A stretch of DNA of 64,000 nucleotides from Neorhizobium huautlense (GTDB lineage Bacteria > Pseudomonadota > Alphaproteobacteria > Rhizobiales > Rhizobiaceae). The notes beneath the pieces were generated by a model. The model did not search any database. It saw nothing but the letters and a program-made list of their open reading frames with translations, and had not been told where the DNA came from. Position numbers and translations under genes: made by a program. Every line of letters begins with the position of its first letter. The stretch's first letter is position 1. Location of the stretch: assembly GCF_002968575.1 (NCBI RefSeq), contig NZ_PVBM01000005.1:1-64000 (forward strand), read 5' to 3'. Of the stretch, positions 52,264 through 62,632 are shown piece by piece.

Positions 52264-54714
52264 TTACTCCGCTGCTTGATTGAAGCCGACAGTCGCCATC
52301 GGCCTGAACTCGTGCTTGTCCTTGCCGGAAACGCGCTCGGACCAGGGGTCAACCTGCGCAAATTTCTGGCTGAAGACGAAGCGCTCGTAATAGGCCTTGC
52401 GCTTTTCCGTATCGGTCATGATCTGCCGGCGGATTTCGTCGAGGCCGATGCGCTTCGCCCATTTGTAGATGCGCTCCAGGTAACGGCCCTGCTCGCGGTA
52501 CATCTGGGTCAGCGCCACGATGTGCTCCAGCGCCTCGTCCTCGGTCTTCACCAGGCCGAGCACCTCCGTGCCCTTGATGTCGAGGCCGGCGGCACCTGCG
52601 AAATGGATCTCGAAGCCCGAGTCCACGCAGATGACGCCGATATCCTTGCAGGTTGCCTCGGCGCAGTTGCGCGGACACCCGGAGACGGCCATTTTCAGCT
52701 TGGCAGGCGTCCAGGAACCCCACATGAATTTCTCGATGCGGATGCCGAGGCCCGTCGAATCCTGCGTGCCGAAGCGGCACCAGTCGGAGCCGACACAGGT
52801 TTTTACTGTGCGCAAGCCCTTGGCATAGGCCTGGCCGGAGACGAAACCCGCCTTGCCGAGATCGGCCCAGACAGCCGGCAGATCTTCCTTCTCGACGCCT
52901 AGAAGGTCGATACGCTGGCCGCCGGTCACCTTCACCAACGGAATCTCGAACTTGTCGACCACATCGGCGATCGCGCGCAATTCCTGGGAGTTGGTGACAC
53001 CACCCCACATGCGTGGAACGACGGAATAGGTGCCGTCCTTCTGAATATTGGCGTGGACACGCTCGTTGATGAAACGCGACTGGTAATCATCGGCATATTC
53101 GTCCGGCCAGTCGCAGACGAGGTAGTAGTTGAGTGCCGGGCGGCACTTGGCGCAGCCGCAGGAGGTCTTCCACTCCAGTTCCTGCATGACGGCAGGGATC
53201 GTCTTCAGCTTCTTCGCCTTGATCAAGCGGCGGACGTCGTCATGGCCGAGTTCTGTGCAGGTGCACATGGGCGTGACAGCGGCCGGGTTGTAGGCGTCAC
53301 CAAGCGTGAGCGCCATCAACTGCTCGACAAGCCCGGTACAGCTGCCACAGGAAGCGGAGGCCTTTGTGTGAGCACGCACATCGTCCAGCGACGTCAGGCC
53401 TTTGGCCGTGATCGTTGAGGTGATCTTGCCTTTGCAGACGCCGTTGCAGCCGCAGATCTCCGCATCATCCGGCAAGGCTGCAACGGCCGCCATAGGGTCC
53501 AGCGGAGAACCCCCTTGATAGGCCTGTCCGAAGATCAGCGTGTCACGCATTTCCGAAATGTCGGTCGCTTTTTTCTTCAGATCGTTGAACCAGGCGCCGT
53601 CGGAGGTTTCGCCGTAAAGCACGGTGCCGATGATGCGGTTGTCCTTGAGGACGAGGCGCTTGTAGACGCCCGCAGTGGCATCGCGCAGCACGATTTCCTG
53701 GCGGTCGTCGCCGTCGGCGAAATCACCGAGCGAATAGAGATCGATGCCAGTGACCTTGAGCTTGGTCGGAGTGTCGGAATGGACGAAGGCAGGCTTCCTA
53801 TCGCCCGCGAGGTGCGCGGCCGCGACACGCGCCATTTCGTAGAGCGGCGCGACGAGGCCGTAGACCATGCCGCCCACTTCCGCACATTCGCCGATGGAGA
53901 AGATGTCGCCATCCGAGGTTTGCATGCCGGCGTCGACAACGATGCCGCGATTGACGGCAAGTCCGGCTTCCTTGGCCAGGCCGACATTTGGCCGGATGCC
54001 GACCGCCATGACAACGAGCGTTGCCGGGATGATGCGGCCGTCGTCGAGTTCGATGCCTTCCACTTTGCCATCGCCGATGATCGCTTTGGTATTGGCTTTG
54101 CAGATGACCCTGATGCCGCGATCTTCGACGGCTTTCTGAAGGAGATAGCCAGCGGCGGGATCGAGCTGACGTTCCATCAGCGTCGGCATGACATGCAGCA
54201 CGGTCACGTCCATGCCACGCTCGGCAAGTCCGGCCGCAGCTTCAAGCCCAAGCAGACCGCCGCCGATCACCACGGCCTTGGCGCGTGACTGGGCGGCGAG
54301 CAGCATAGCGTTGACGTCGTCCAGGTCGCGATAGGTGATGACGCCGGGAAGATCCTTGCCAGGCACCGGAATGATGAAAGGTACCGAGCCGGTGGCGATC
54401 ACCAGCTTGTCGTAACTCTCGGTGACGCCGTGATCGGAGGTGACCGTCTTCGCGGCGCGGTCGATCGCGACGATCTTGTGGCCCTTGTAGAGCGTGATGC
54501 CGTGATCGATGTACCAGCCGTCACCATGGATGACGATCTGCTCGTAGGTCTTCTCGCCCGAAAGGACGGGCGAGAGCATGATGCGATCGTAGTTGACGCG
54601 CGGTTCGGCATTGAAGATCGTGACCTGATAGCGGCCCGGCGCCTGTTCGAAGAGGTGTTCCAGCATGCGCCCGGGGGCCATGCCATTACCGATGATAACA
54701 AGTTTCTCAGTCAT
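52264..54714 (-). CDS. nirB: Nitrite reductase [NAD(P)H] large subunit
   Basis: An 816-residue siroheme enzyme reducing nitrite to ammonium with NAD(P)H. The N-terminal FAD/NAD domain starts KLVIIGNGMAPGRMLEHLFEQ with a second Rossmann site AVVIGGGLLGLEAAAGLAERGMDVTVLH. A BFD-like [2Fe-2S] segment (ICGCNGVCKGKIT...CGSCTGLVEQL) lies mid-protein. The siroheme/[4Fe-4S] domain has CVGSDWCRFGTQDS and SGCPRNCAEATCKDIGVI. The start at 54714 has CGGAGTAATATC. It is 4 bases after nrtD and 10 before nirD, a single operon from nitrate import to ammonium. Confidence 0.94.
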   Translation of the reverse strand: MTEKLVIIGNGMAPGRMLEHLFEQAPGRYQVTIFNAEPRVNYDRIMLSPVLSGEKTYEQIVIHGDGWYIDHGITLYKGHKIVAIDRAAKTVTSDHGVTESYDKLVIATGSVPFIIPVPGKDLPGVITYRDLDDVNAMLLAAQSRAKAVVIGGGLLGLEAAAGLAERGMDVTVLHVMPTLMERQLDPAAGYLLQKAVEDRGIRVICKANTKAIIGDGKVEGIELDDGRIIPATLVVMAVGIRPNVGLAKEAGLAVNRGIVVDAGMQTSDGDIFSIGECAEVGGMVYGLVAPLYEMARVAAAHLAGDRKPAFVHSDTPTKLKVTGIDLYSLGDFADGDDRQEIVLRDATAGVYKRLVLKDNRIIGTVLYGETSDGAWFNDLKKKATDISEMRDTLIFGQAYQGGSPLDPMAAVAALPDDAEICGCNGVCKGKITSTITAKGLTSLDDVRAHTKASASCGSCTGLVEQLMALTLGDAYNPAAVTPMCTCTELGHDDVRRLIKAKKLKTIPAVMQELEWKTSCGCAKCRPALNYYLVCDWPDEYADDYQSRFINERVHANIQKDGTYSVVPRMWGGVTNSQELRAIADVVDKFEIPLVKVTGGQRIDLLGVEKEDLPAVWADLGKAGFVSGQAYAKGLRTVKTCVGSDWCRFGTQDSTGLGIRIEKFMWGSWTPAKLKMAVSGCPRNCAEATCKDIGVICVDSGFEIHFAGAAGLDIKGTEVLGLVKTEDEALEHIVALTQMYREQGRYLERIYKWAKRIGLDEIRRQIMTDTEKRKAYYERFVFSQKFAQVDPWSERVSGKDKHEFRPMATVGFNQAAE

Positions 54715-54718
54715 GATA

Positions 54719-55516
54719 TTACTCCGCGGCTTCAACGAAGCGGTGGCGTTCGTAGAGGAATTTGAGGACGGCCTCGCGGCACTTGAGGTATGTGCGGTCG
54801 GAGGCGAGTTCGATGCGGTTTCGGGGGCGGTCGATCTGCACGTCGAGGACTTCGCCGATCCGGGCCGACGGTCCGTTGGTCATCATGACGATGCGGTCGG
54901 AAAGCAGCACCGCCTCGTCGACGTCATGGGTGATCATGACCATCGTGTTGCCGAGGCGCGAGTGGATTTCCATGACCGCATCCTGCAGATGCGCGCGGGT
55001 CAATGCGTCGAGAGCGCCGAAGGGCTCGTCGAGCAGCAGGATCTTTGGCTCCATGGCAAGAGCCCGGGCGATGCCGACGCGCTGCTTCATGCCGCCGGAG
55101 ATTTCCGAGGGCCGCTTGTCCTTGGCGTGTGCCATCTGGACGAGGTCGAGATTGGCCATCACCCAGTCGTGGCGTTCGGCCTTGGTTTTCGTCCGGCTGA
55201 AGACCTTGGCGACGGCGAGATTGACGTTTTCATACACCGTCAGCCAGGGCAGCAACGAGTGGTTCTGGAAGACCACGGCACGTTCCGGCCCGGGCGCATT
55301 GACCTCGCGGTTTTCAAGCAGGACAGCGCCGGCCGAAACCGGCGTCAACCCGGCGACGAGGTTCAGCAAGGTGGACTTGCCGCAACCCGAATGGCCGATG
55401 ATGGAGACGAATTCACCCTTGGAGATCGTCAGGTTGATGTCCTTCAACACCTCGGCGCGCACGCCGCCGCGGTCGAAATATTTGTCGATATGGTCGAGCT
55501 TCAGATAGGCGTTCAT
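54719..55516 (-). CDS. nrtD: Nitrate ABC transporter ATP-binding protein
   Basis: A 265-residue ATPase of the nitrate/sulfonate/taurine group: Walker A GHSGCGKST, Q-loop VVFQNHSLLPWLTVYENV, signature EISGGMKQRVGIARALAMEP, Walker B ILLLDEPFGALD, and THDVDEAVLLSDRIVMMTNGPSARIGE. It lacks the C-terminal NrtA-like domain of cyanobacterial NrtC, so it corresponds to NrtD. GAGGAGCGGACCC precedes the ATG, 11 bases after nrtB. Confidence 0.92.
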   Translation of the reverse strand: MNAYLKLDHIDKYFDRGGVRAEVLKDINLTISKGEFVSIIGHSGCGKSTLLNLVAGLTPVSAGAVLLENREVNAPGPERAVVFQNHSLLPWLTVYENVNLAVAKVFSRTKTKAERHDWVMANLDLVQMAHAKDKRPSEISGGMKQRVGIARALAMEPKILLLDEPFGALDALTRAHLQDAVMEIHSRLGNTMVMITHDVDEAVLLSDRIVMMTNGPSARIGEVLDVQIDRPRNRIELASDRTYLKCREAVLKFLYERHRFVEAAE

Positions 55517-55527
55517 GGGTCCGCTCC

Positions 55528-56421
55528 TCAGTTTGCCGAAGCGCCGCGGGTGATGATCTTGCCGAGCGCGGAAACCAGCTTGTCGAGGGCGAAGCCGACA
55601 ACGCCGATATAGGCGAGTGCGACGATGATGTCGGGCAGCCGCGACGAGTTCCAGGCATCCCAGATGAAGAAGCCGATGCCGACACCGCCGGTCAGCATTT
55701 CGGCCGCGACGATCGCGAGCCAGGAAAGGCCTACACCGATGCGCAGGCCGGTGAAGATGTAGGGTGCCGCCGACGGCAGCATGATCTTGAAGAAAAATTC
55801 GAACTGGTTAAGGCGCAGCACCTGGGCGACGTTGCGATAATCCTGCGGGATATTGCGCACGCCGACGGCGGTGTTGATGATCACCGGCCAGATCGAGGTG
55901 ATGAAGATTACGAAGATTGCCGATGGGTTTGAGTCCTGGAAGGCGGCGAGCGACAGCGGCAGCCAGGCGAGCGGCGGCACGGTGCGCAGGACCTGGAAGA
56001 TCGGGTCAAGGCCGCGCATCGCCCAGACGGACTGGCCGATGATCGCGCCGACGATGACGCCGGCGATTGCGGCAAGCCCAAAGCCGTAGGCGACGCGCTG
56101 CAGAGATACCAGGACGCGCCAGCCTAATCCGATATCCTGGGAGCCATAGTTGAAGAAGGGGTAGGCGATCAGGTCATAGGCTTCCGTCCAGACGACATGC
56201 GGCGATGGCAGCGAGGCCTGCGGCGACGAACAAAGTACCTGCCAGACGAGTAGGATCAGCGCCAGGACGACGACCGGCGGAACAACGTTACGCAAGGCGG
56301 CCGCCCCCATCCGGCGGACATCGATCTTGGCGACCTGTCTGCCGGAAAAGGGGACGACTTTGCCAGCCGGTTTGGCTGAGGCGATCGTGGAGAGTTTTTC
56401 TTTTTTTGCCAGGGCGGACAT
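55528..56421 (-). CDS. nrtB: Nitrate ABC transporter permease
   Basis: A 297-residue BPD-type permease with six helices, first LRNVVPPVVVLALILLVWQVL. A cytoplasmic N-terminal tail of about 40 residues (KKEKLSTIASAKPAGKVVPFSGRQVAKIDVRRMG) precedes it. The ATPase-docking loop is DYRNVAQVLRLNQFEFFFKIMLPSAAPYIFTGLRIG, and the nitrate/nitrite family segment VLRTVPPLAWLPLSLAAFQDSNPSAIFVIFI is evident. AAGGAGCGCTG precedes the ATG. An attenuator-like hairpin lies in the gap from nrtA. Confidence 0.92.
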   Translation of the reverse strand: MSALAKKEKLSTIASAKPAGKVVPFSGRQVAKIDVRRMGAAALRNVVPPVVVLALILLVWQVLCSSPQASLPSPHVVWTEAYDLIAYPFFNYGSQDIGLGWRVLVSLQRVAYGFGLAAIAGVIVGAIIGQSVWAMRGLDPIFQVLRTVPPLAWLPLSLAAFQDSNPSAIFVIFITSIWPVIINTAVGVRNIPQDYRNVAQVLRLNQFEFFFKIMLPSAAPYIFTGLRIGVGLSWLAIVAAEMLTGGVGIGFFIWDAWNSSRLPDIIVALAYIGVVGFALDKLVSALGKIITRGASAN

Positions 56422-56438
56422 CAGCGCTCCTTATGAAT

Positions 56439-56467
56439 AAAAAGCCGGCGCGCCCGTCACGCGCCGG
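56439..56467 (-). terminator. Attenuator/partial terminator between nrtA and nrtB
   Basis: On the leftward strand CCGGCGCG (56460-56467) pairs with CGCGCCGG (56445-56452) across a 7-base loop and is followed by CTTTTT (56439-56444). This is a good intrinsic terminator inside the operon, expected to leave the binding protein NrtA more abundant than the membrane and reductase genes behind it. Confidence 0.7.
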
Positions 56468-56477
56468 AGGCGGGGGT

Positions 56478-57776
56478 TCAGGACGCAGCCTTGATCGAAA
56501 GGCTGTCGAGATAGGCCGAGGGATTTTCCGGGTCGAAGACCTTGCCGTCGAAGAAGGTTTCCTTGCCGCGCGAGGACGAGGCGGGGATATCGGCAGCCGC
56601 GACGCCAAGCTCCTTGGCGGCCACGCGCCAGATATCCTCGCGGTTCACCTGATTTACCAATGCCTTGATATCGGTGTCGGCGGGCAAGTATCCCCACCGG
56701 GCGTTTTCGGCCATGAACCAGGTGTCATGGCTCTTGAACGGATAGGAGGCGCCATCCTTCCAGAACTTCATGTAAAGATCGGTGCCCTTGGCCTCGCGGC
56801 CGTTGCCGTAGTTGATGTCGCCCTGGAGACGGCCGAGAACATCCTTCGCGGGAACGTTGAACCACTGGCGCTTGCCGAGGATCTCGGCCATTTCCGCCTT
56901 GTTGTCCATGCTGTCGCACCATTGCTGGGCTTCCATGACGGCCATAAGCAGGGCCTTGCCGGCGTTGGGGTTCTTTTCGATCCAGTCGGCGCGAAGGCCG
57001 AGCGCCTTTTCGGGGTGCCCCTTCCAGAGTTCGCCGGTGGTGGCGGCCGTGAACCCGATGCCCTGGTTCACGAGTTGCTCGTTCCATGGCTCGCCCACAC
57101 AGAAGACGTCCATGTTGCCGACCTTCATGTTGGCGACCATCTGCGGCGGCGGCACGACGATGGTGGATACGTCCTTGTTCGGATCGATGCCGCCGGCGGC
57201 GAGCCAGTAGCGGATCCAGAGGTCGTGGGTGCCGCCCGGGAAGGTCATGGCAGCCTTGATTTCCTTGCCCTCGGCCTTCTTCTTTTCGAAGGCAGCCTTC
57301 AGCCTGGAGGCATCGAGTTGCACGCCGGTATCGGCATATTCCTTGGCGACCGAAATGCCCTGGCTGTCGAGATTCAGGCGAGCGAGGATCGCCATCGGCA
57401 CCGGCTTGTTGTTCTGCGTCACCTTGCCGGTGTGCATGAGATAGGGAAGCGGCGAAAGGATATGGGCTCCGTCGATGCCGTTCGCGGCGCCGCCGAGGAC
57501 GAGGTTGTCGCGGGTCGCGCCCCAGGAGGCTTGCTTGGAGACGTCCGCATCAGGAAGGCCATGCTTTTCGAAAAGCCCCTTCTCCTTGGCAATGATGAGG
57601 GGAGCGGCATCGGTGAGCGCGATGAAGCCGAGCTTGACGCCGGTTACTTCCGGGCCAGCACCGGCTGCGAAAGCACCGGACGGAAAGGCAGTCTTGACTG
57701 CGCCGATGAGGGCGGCAGTGGCAGTCGTCTTGAGCATGCAGCGGCGTGTGATGCCGGTCGTCAAAATCTTGGTCAT
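56478..57776 (-). CDS. nrtA: Nitrate ABC transporter substrate-binding protein, Tat-exported
   Basis: A 432-residue CmpA/NrtA-type binding protein. The N-terminus TGITRRCMLKTTATAALIGAVKTAFPSGAFAAG has a twin-arginine motif and cleavage near AFA, suggesting folded export. The mature part shows KLGFIALTDAAPLIIAKEKGLFEKHGL, MTFPGGTHDLWIRYWLAAGGIDPNKDVSTIVVPPPQMVANMKVGNMDVFCVGEPWN and KALGLRADWIEKNPNAGKALLMAVMEAQQWCD, all typical. It is the first gene after the sigma-54 promoter and leader. GAGGGAACC lies about 10 bases before the ATG; a longer frame to 57950 runs through the leader and is rejected. Confidence 0.92.
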   Translation of the reverse strand: MTKILTTGITRRCMLKTTATAALIGAVKTAFPSGAFAAGAGPEVTGVKLGFIALTDAAPLIIAKEKGLFEKHGLPDADVSKQASWGATRDNLVLGGAANGIDGAHILSPLPYLMHTGKVTQNNKPVPMAILARLNLDSQGISVAKEYADTGVQLDASRLKAAFEKKKAEGKEIKAAMTFPGGTHDLWIRYWLAAGGIDPNKDVSTIVVPPPQMVANMKVGNMDVFCVGEPWNEQLVNQGIGFTAATTGELWKGHPEKALGLRADWIEKNPNAGKALLMAVMEAQQWCDSMDNKAEMAEILGKRQWFNVPAKDVLGRLQGDINYGNGREAKGTDLYMKFWKDGASYPFKSHDTWFMAENARWGYLPADTDIKALVNQVNREDIWRVAAKELGVAAADIPASSSRGKETFFDGKVFDPENPSAYLDSLSIKAAS

Positions 57777-57810
57777 GCGCAGGTTCCCTCTGCTGGCCGG
57801 TTTTAGGCAC

Positions 57811-57836
57811 AAAAAAACGCCGCTCGGAAATTGCGT
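57811..57836 (-). terminator. Leader terminator upstream of nrtA
   Basis: On the leftward RNA ACGC (57836-57833) pairs with GCGU (57820-57817), extended by two outer G-U pairs, followed by U7 (57817-57811). The stem is short and would depend on upstream folding, as expected for a switchable terminator relieved by NasT. It ends 34 bases before the nrtA start. Confidence 0.5.
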
Positions 57837-57918
57837 CCACGGGATGGGAGGATCCCGGACAGCAAAGACCTTGCGACGTCGGTGTCTTGTGTAAGCGCTT
57901 ATGCCGCGCCTATCCGCG

Positions 57919-57936
57919 CCGGTCGCCATTGACCGG
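57919..57936 (-). promoter_or_regulatory. Hexaloop hairpin (candidate NasT binding stem P1)
   Basis: On the leftward RNA CCGGUC pairs with GACCGG in six perfect pairs around AAUGGC. Loop A1 and G4 match the conserved loop bases of ANTAR target hairpins such as those of nas and eut leaders. It lies within the first 5-22 bases of the predicted transcript. Confidence 0.65.
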
Positions 57937-57950
57937 TGCAGATAAAGCAA

Positions 57951-57967
57951 TGCAAAGGGCGTGCCAG
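57951..57967 (-). promoter_or_regulatory. Sigma-54 (RpoN) promoter of the nrtA operon
   Basis: The leftward strand reads CTGGCACGCCCTTTGCA, a full match to the -24/-12 consensus YTGGCACG-N4-TTGCW. The GG is at 57965-57964 and the GC at 57953-57952, placing +1 at about 57940. It implies dependence on an enhancer-binding protein, most likely NtrC, so nitrogen limitation would control initiation while NasT controls read-through. Confidence 0.88.
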
Positions 57968-58053
57968 TTTGCGGGTGGGGATCTAGAGCGCTGAATTTAA
58001 AGAAATATTTTCGCTATGAAATTCGCAGCTTAAATATGAAGCTGCGTGCCGTG

Positions 58054-58070
58054 CTGCAATATTTTTGTGC
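58054..58070. promoter_or_regulatory. Candidate NtrC binding site (with a second at 58088-58104)
   Basis: TGCAAT-N5-TGTGCG at 58054-58070 fits the 17-base NtrC pattern TGCACC-N5-GGTGCA at 8 of 12 positions, including the key TGCA and GTGC cores. A second, weaker copy (CGCGCA-N5-TGTGCA) lies at 58088-58104. Their centres are about 122 and 156 bases upstream of the predicted transcript start, a normal enhancer distance for sigma-54. Confidence 0.55.
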
Positions 58071-58119
58071 GATTGCTAAATTGAAGGCGCGCAAACGATG
58101 TGCACCGATTGCGGCATTC

Positions 58120-59391
58120 TCAGATTTCGTGTCGCTCGGCATTGTCTGCCAAAGGGCTGCGGACAGCGAAATTCTCAATATAGGCGGCGATGTTGGACGG
58201 GTCGAAGACATGGCCGTCCATGAAGCGATCGCCATCGCGTTCGCCTTCGATACCGATATCGGCATTGGCCGGACCGGTGCCCAAGGCGGCACGGTAAAGG
58301 TCGGGTCGGTAGGCGCTTGCCGCCGCGCGAAGTCCCCGTTCGTTGAACTCTGCCTGACCCCAGCGGATCATCTGACTGTAGAGCCAGAGGGCGTGGCTGG
58401 GGCGGGGATAATTCGCAAAGCCGCGATGAAACGTGAAATAGTCCTCGATGATCCGGCGGTTTCCCTTGGCGTCGAGGCTGAATTGCCCCGCAAGAACGTG
58501 GCGGATGATATCCACCGGCGCGGCGATGAAGCGGGGGCTGGCCAGGGCTTCGGCGAGCGCATCGTGATTTTCAGGCCGGTCGCACCAGCGGGCTGCCTCA
58601 TCGAGCGCCACGAGGAGCCGCGATACGGTCTCTGGCCGGCTTTCGGCCCAGTCCGGCCGCATGCCGATGACTTTTTCCGGTGCTGACGGCCAGATATCCT
58701 GCTTGGCAGCGACGATGCGGCCCACACCACGTTCGGAGGCCACCATATTCCATGGCGCGCCGACGCAGAACCCGTCGATCGCACCCGCTGCGAGGGCGTC
58801 CGAGGTCATCGGCGGCGGGACGACGACCAGCTTCACGTCACGATCCGGATCTATTCCTCCTGCTGCAAGCCAGTAGCGAAATTCGTAATTGTGCGAGGAA
58901 AAAGGGTAGGTCATGCCGAGCGTCGGCAAAGGCTCTCCCCGTTTTCTCATCACCTCCAGTACCTTTGCCAAAGCTTCCGCGTTTTCGAGAGCGGTGGCGT
59001 TTTCGGCAATCCCCGCAATCTCTCGCATGCGTTCGAAAAGGCGGGTGGAAAGGGTGATGGCATTGCCGCCCTGGCCAAGCGAGAACGGCGTGATGGTGGG
59101 CGATGGATTCGAGCCGAGCCCCAGCATGGAGGCGACCGGCATCGGCGACAGCATGTGGGCGATTTCGAACTGACGGAAGGCGAGGCGATCGCGCACATTC
59201 GCCCAGGATACGTCCTTCACCAGGTCAAGCGTCACGCCCTCCTTGCGCGCAAAGCCGAATTCGGCGGCGGCGATCAGCACGGAGGCGTCCACCAGCGGAA
59301 TGAAGCCGGCGCGCAAAACTCTCGGACCTTCGCCATTGACGCGCGCGGGCGTGGGGAGGTCGCTTCCGGATTGGCCGATTTTCGTCATCAT
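58120..59391 (-). CDS. nasS: Nitrate sensor NasS (CmpA/NrtA-like, cytoplasmic)
   Basis: A 423-residue protein of the NrtA/CmpA fold without a signal peptide: RVLRAGFIPLVDASVLIAAAEFGFARKEGVTLDLVKDVSWANVRDRLAFRQFEIAHMLSP, TYPFSSHNYEFRYWLAAGGIDPDRDVKLVVVPPPMTSDALAAGAIDGFCVGAPWN. NasS binds nitrate/nitrite and, without them, holds the antiterminator NasT inactive. It resembles nrtA (56478-57776) throughout, consistent with origin by duplication of the binding protein. The start at 59391 (MMTKIGQ) has GGAG 5 bases upstream; GTG at 59397 is an alternative. It lies 43 bases after nasT. Confidence 0.88.
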   Translation of the reverse strand: MMTKIGQSGSDLPTPARVNGEGPRVLRAGFIPLVDASVLIAAAEFGFARKEGVTLDLVKDVSWANVRDRLAFRQFEIAHMLSPMPVASMLGLGSNPSPTITPFSLGQGGNAITLSTRLFERMREIAGIAENATALENAEALAKVLEVMRKRGEPLPTLGMTYPFSSHNYEFRYWLAAGGIDPDRDVKLVVVPPPMTSDALAAGAIDGFCVGAPWNMVASERGVGRIVAAKQDIWPSAPEKVIGMRPDWAESRPETVSRLLVALDEAARWCDRPENHDALAEALASPRFIAAPVDIIRHVLAGQFSLDAKGNRRIIEDYFTFHRGFANYPRPSHALWLYSQMIRWGQAEFNERGLRAAASAYRPDLYRAALGTGPANADIGIEGERDGDRFMDGHVFDPSNIAAYIENFAVRSPLADNAERHEI

Positions 59392-59434
59392 GTTCACTCC
59401 GGCTTTCTCCCGGAAATCTTCCTGGGCGAAAACA

Positions 59435-60022
59435 TCACATCAAAAGTCCGGCGGCGGTCACGACGCTTTGCGCGATCTCCGACATCTTCTTTTTTTCATT
59501 CATGGCAGTCTGGCGAAGCAGCGCGAATGCTTCCTCTTCCGAAAGGCCGCGCATCTTCATCAGAATGCCCTTGGCGCGCTCAATGACCTTGCGCTCCTCC
59601 AGCGCCGATTTCGCTTCGGCCAGTTCACGCTGAAGGCGGCTGAAGGCGTTGAAACGGCTGACCGCCATGTCGAGGATCGATTTGACGCGCTCCTTCTTCA
59701 GCCCGTCAACGACATAAGCTGAGACCCCTGCTTCCATCGCCGCCTCGATAAGTGCCGTATCGGACCGGTCTACGAACATGGCGATCGGTCTGCTCACGGT
59801 GCGGGTGAGCTGGAAAAGGTGCTCCATCATGTCGCGATTGGGGTTTTCGATATCGATGACGATGACGTCCGGCTTCAAGGTTTCGATGATCCGGGCGACG
59901 CCCTGAACCTCATGGATGACCGTCACATTGCTGTGGCCAGCCTCCCGCAGCCCTTCCTCGATGATGGAAGCGCGGATGGCATTTTCGTCCATGACCAGAA
60001 TGGTGAGATCGGGAGCCCGCAT
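59435..60022 (-). CDS. nasT: ANTAR-domain antiterminator NasT
   Basis: A 195-residue regulator with an N-terminal receiver-like domain (LTILVMDENAIRASIIEEGLREAGHSNVTVIHEVQGVARIIETLKPDVIVIDIENPNRD) and a C-terminal ANTAR RNA-binding domain (about 130-190; LQRELAEAKSALEERKVIERAKGILMKMRGLSEEEAFALLRQTAMNEKKKMSEIAQSVV). Freed from NasS by nitrate, it binds leader RNA and blocks termination before nrtA. The ATG has no Shine-Dalgarno sequence; an inverted repeat lies just upstream. The order nasT-nasS-leader-nrtA puts the switch directly beside its target. Confidence 0.92.
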   Translation of the reverse strand: MRAPDLTILVMDENAIRASIIEEGLREAGHSNVTVIHEVQGVARIIETLKPDVIVIDIENPNRDMMEHLFQLTRTVSRPIAMFVDRSDTALIEAAMEAGVSAYVVDGLKKERVKSILDMAVSRFNAFSRLQRELAEAKSALEERKVIERAKGILMKMRGLSEEEAFALLRQTAMNEKKKMSEIAQSVVTAAGLLM

Positions 60023-60031
60023 TCATATAAT

Positions 60032-60050
60032 GTTGCCGCAGTGCAGCAAC
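60032..60050. promoter_or_regulatory. Inverted repeat between nasT and the FtsK-like gene
   Basis: GTTGC (60032-60036) and GCAAC (60046-60050) form a 5-bp inverted repeat around CGCAGTGCA, 10-28 bases upstream of the nasT ATG. It occupies the place where a ribosome-binding site and part of the promoter would lie, so it could be an operator or an RNA hairpin setting nasT expression. Divergent use by the translocase gene is also possible. Confidence 0.4.
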
Positions 60051-60174
60051 CTTGGCAAGCGTGATCATCAATTGCCTGAATTGCATCGTCGCGAGGCAGT
60101 CTGGAAAGAAGCGGTTAACCTTTATTTTTTACTTAATGAAAGGATGTGCCATCCTCGTATCTCGTCCGGGTCTC

Positions 60175-62571
<2,397 letters not shown>

Positions 62572-62632
62572 CGACCCATTTCCCTTCGTGGGGAGGTGGG
62601 ATTGGTGCAGCTCATTTGGTGGAGAGTGCGAC

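Larger units (their letters stand above)
57777..57940 (-). ncRNA. NasT-responsive leader RNA of the nitrate operon (ANTAR-type antiterminator)
   Basis: The predicted transcript start (57940, from the -24/-12 promoter) gives a 164-base untranslated leader before nrtA. It opens almost at once with a 6-bp hairpin bearing the hexaloop AAUGGC (57919-57936), which has A at loop position 1 and G at position 4, the hallmark of ANTAR-protein targets. A second hairpin (AGGCGC/GCGCUU, 57893-57911, 7-base loop) and a long-range stem (GUCCGGGAU region) follow. A terminator with a U7 tract closes the leader. The second hexaloop of the classical tandem motif is not obvious, so the fold needs confirmation. 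Confidence 0.68.
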
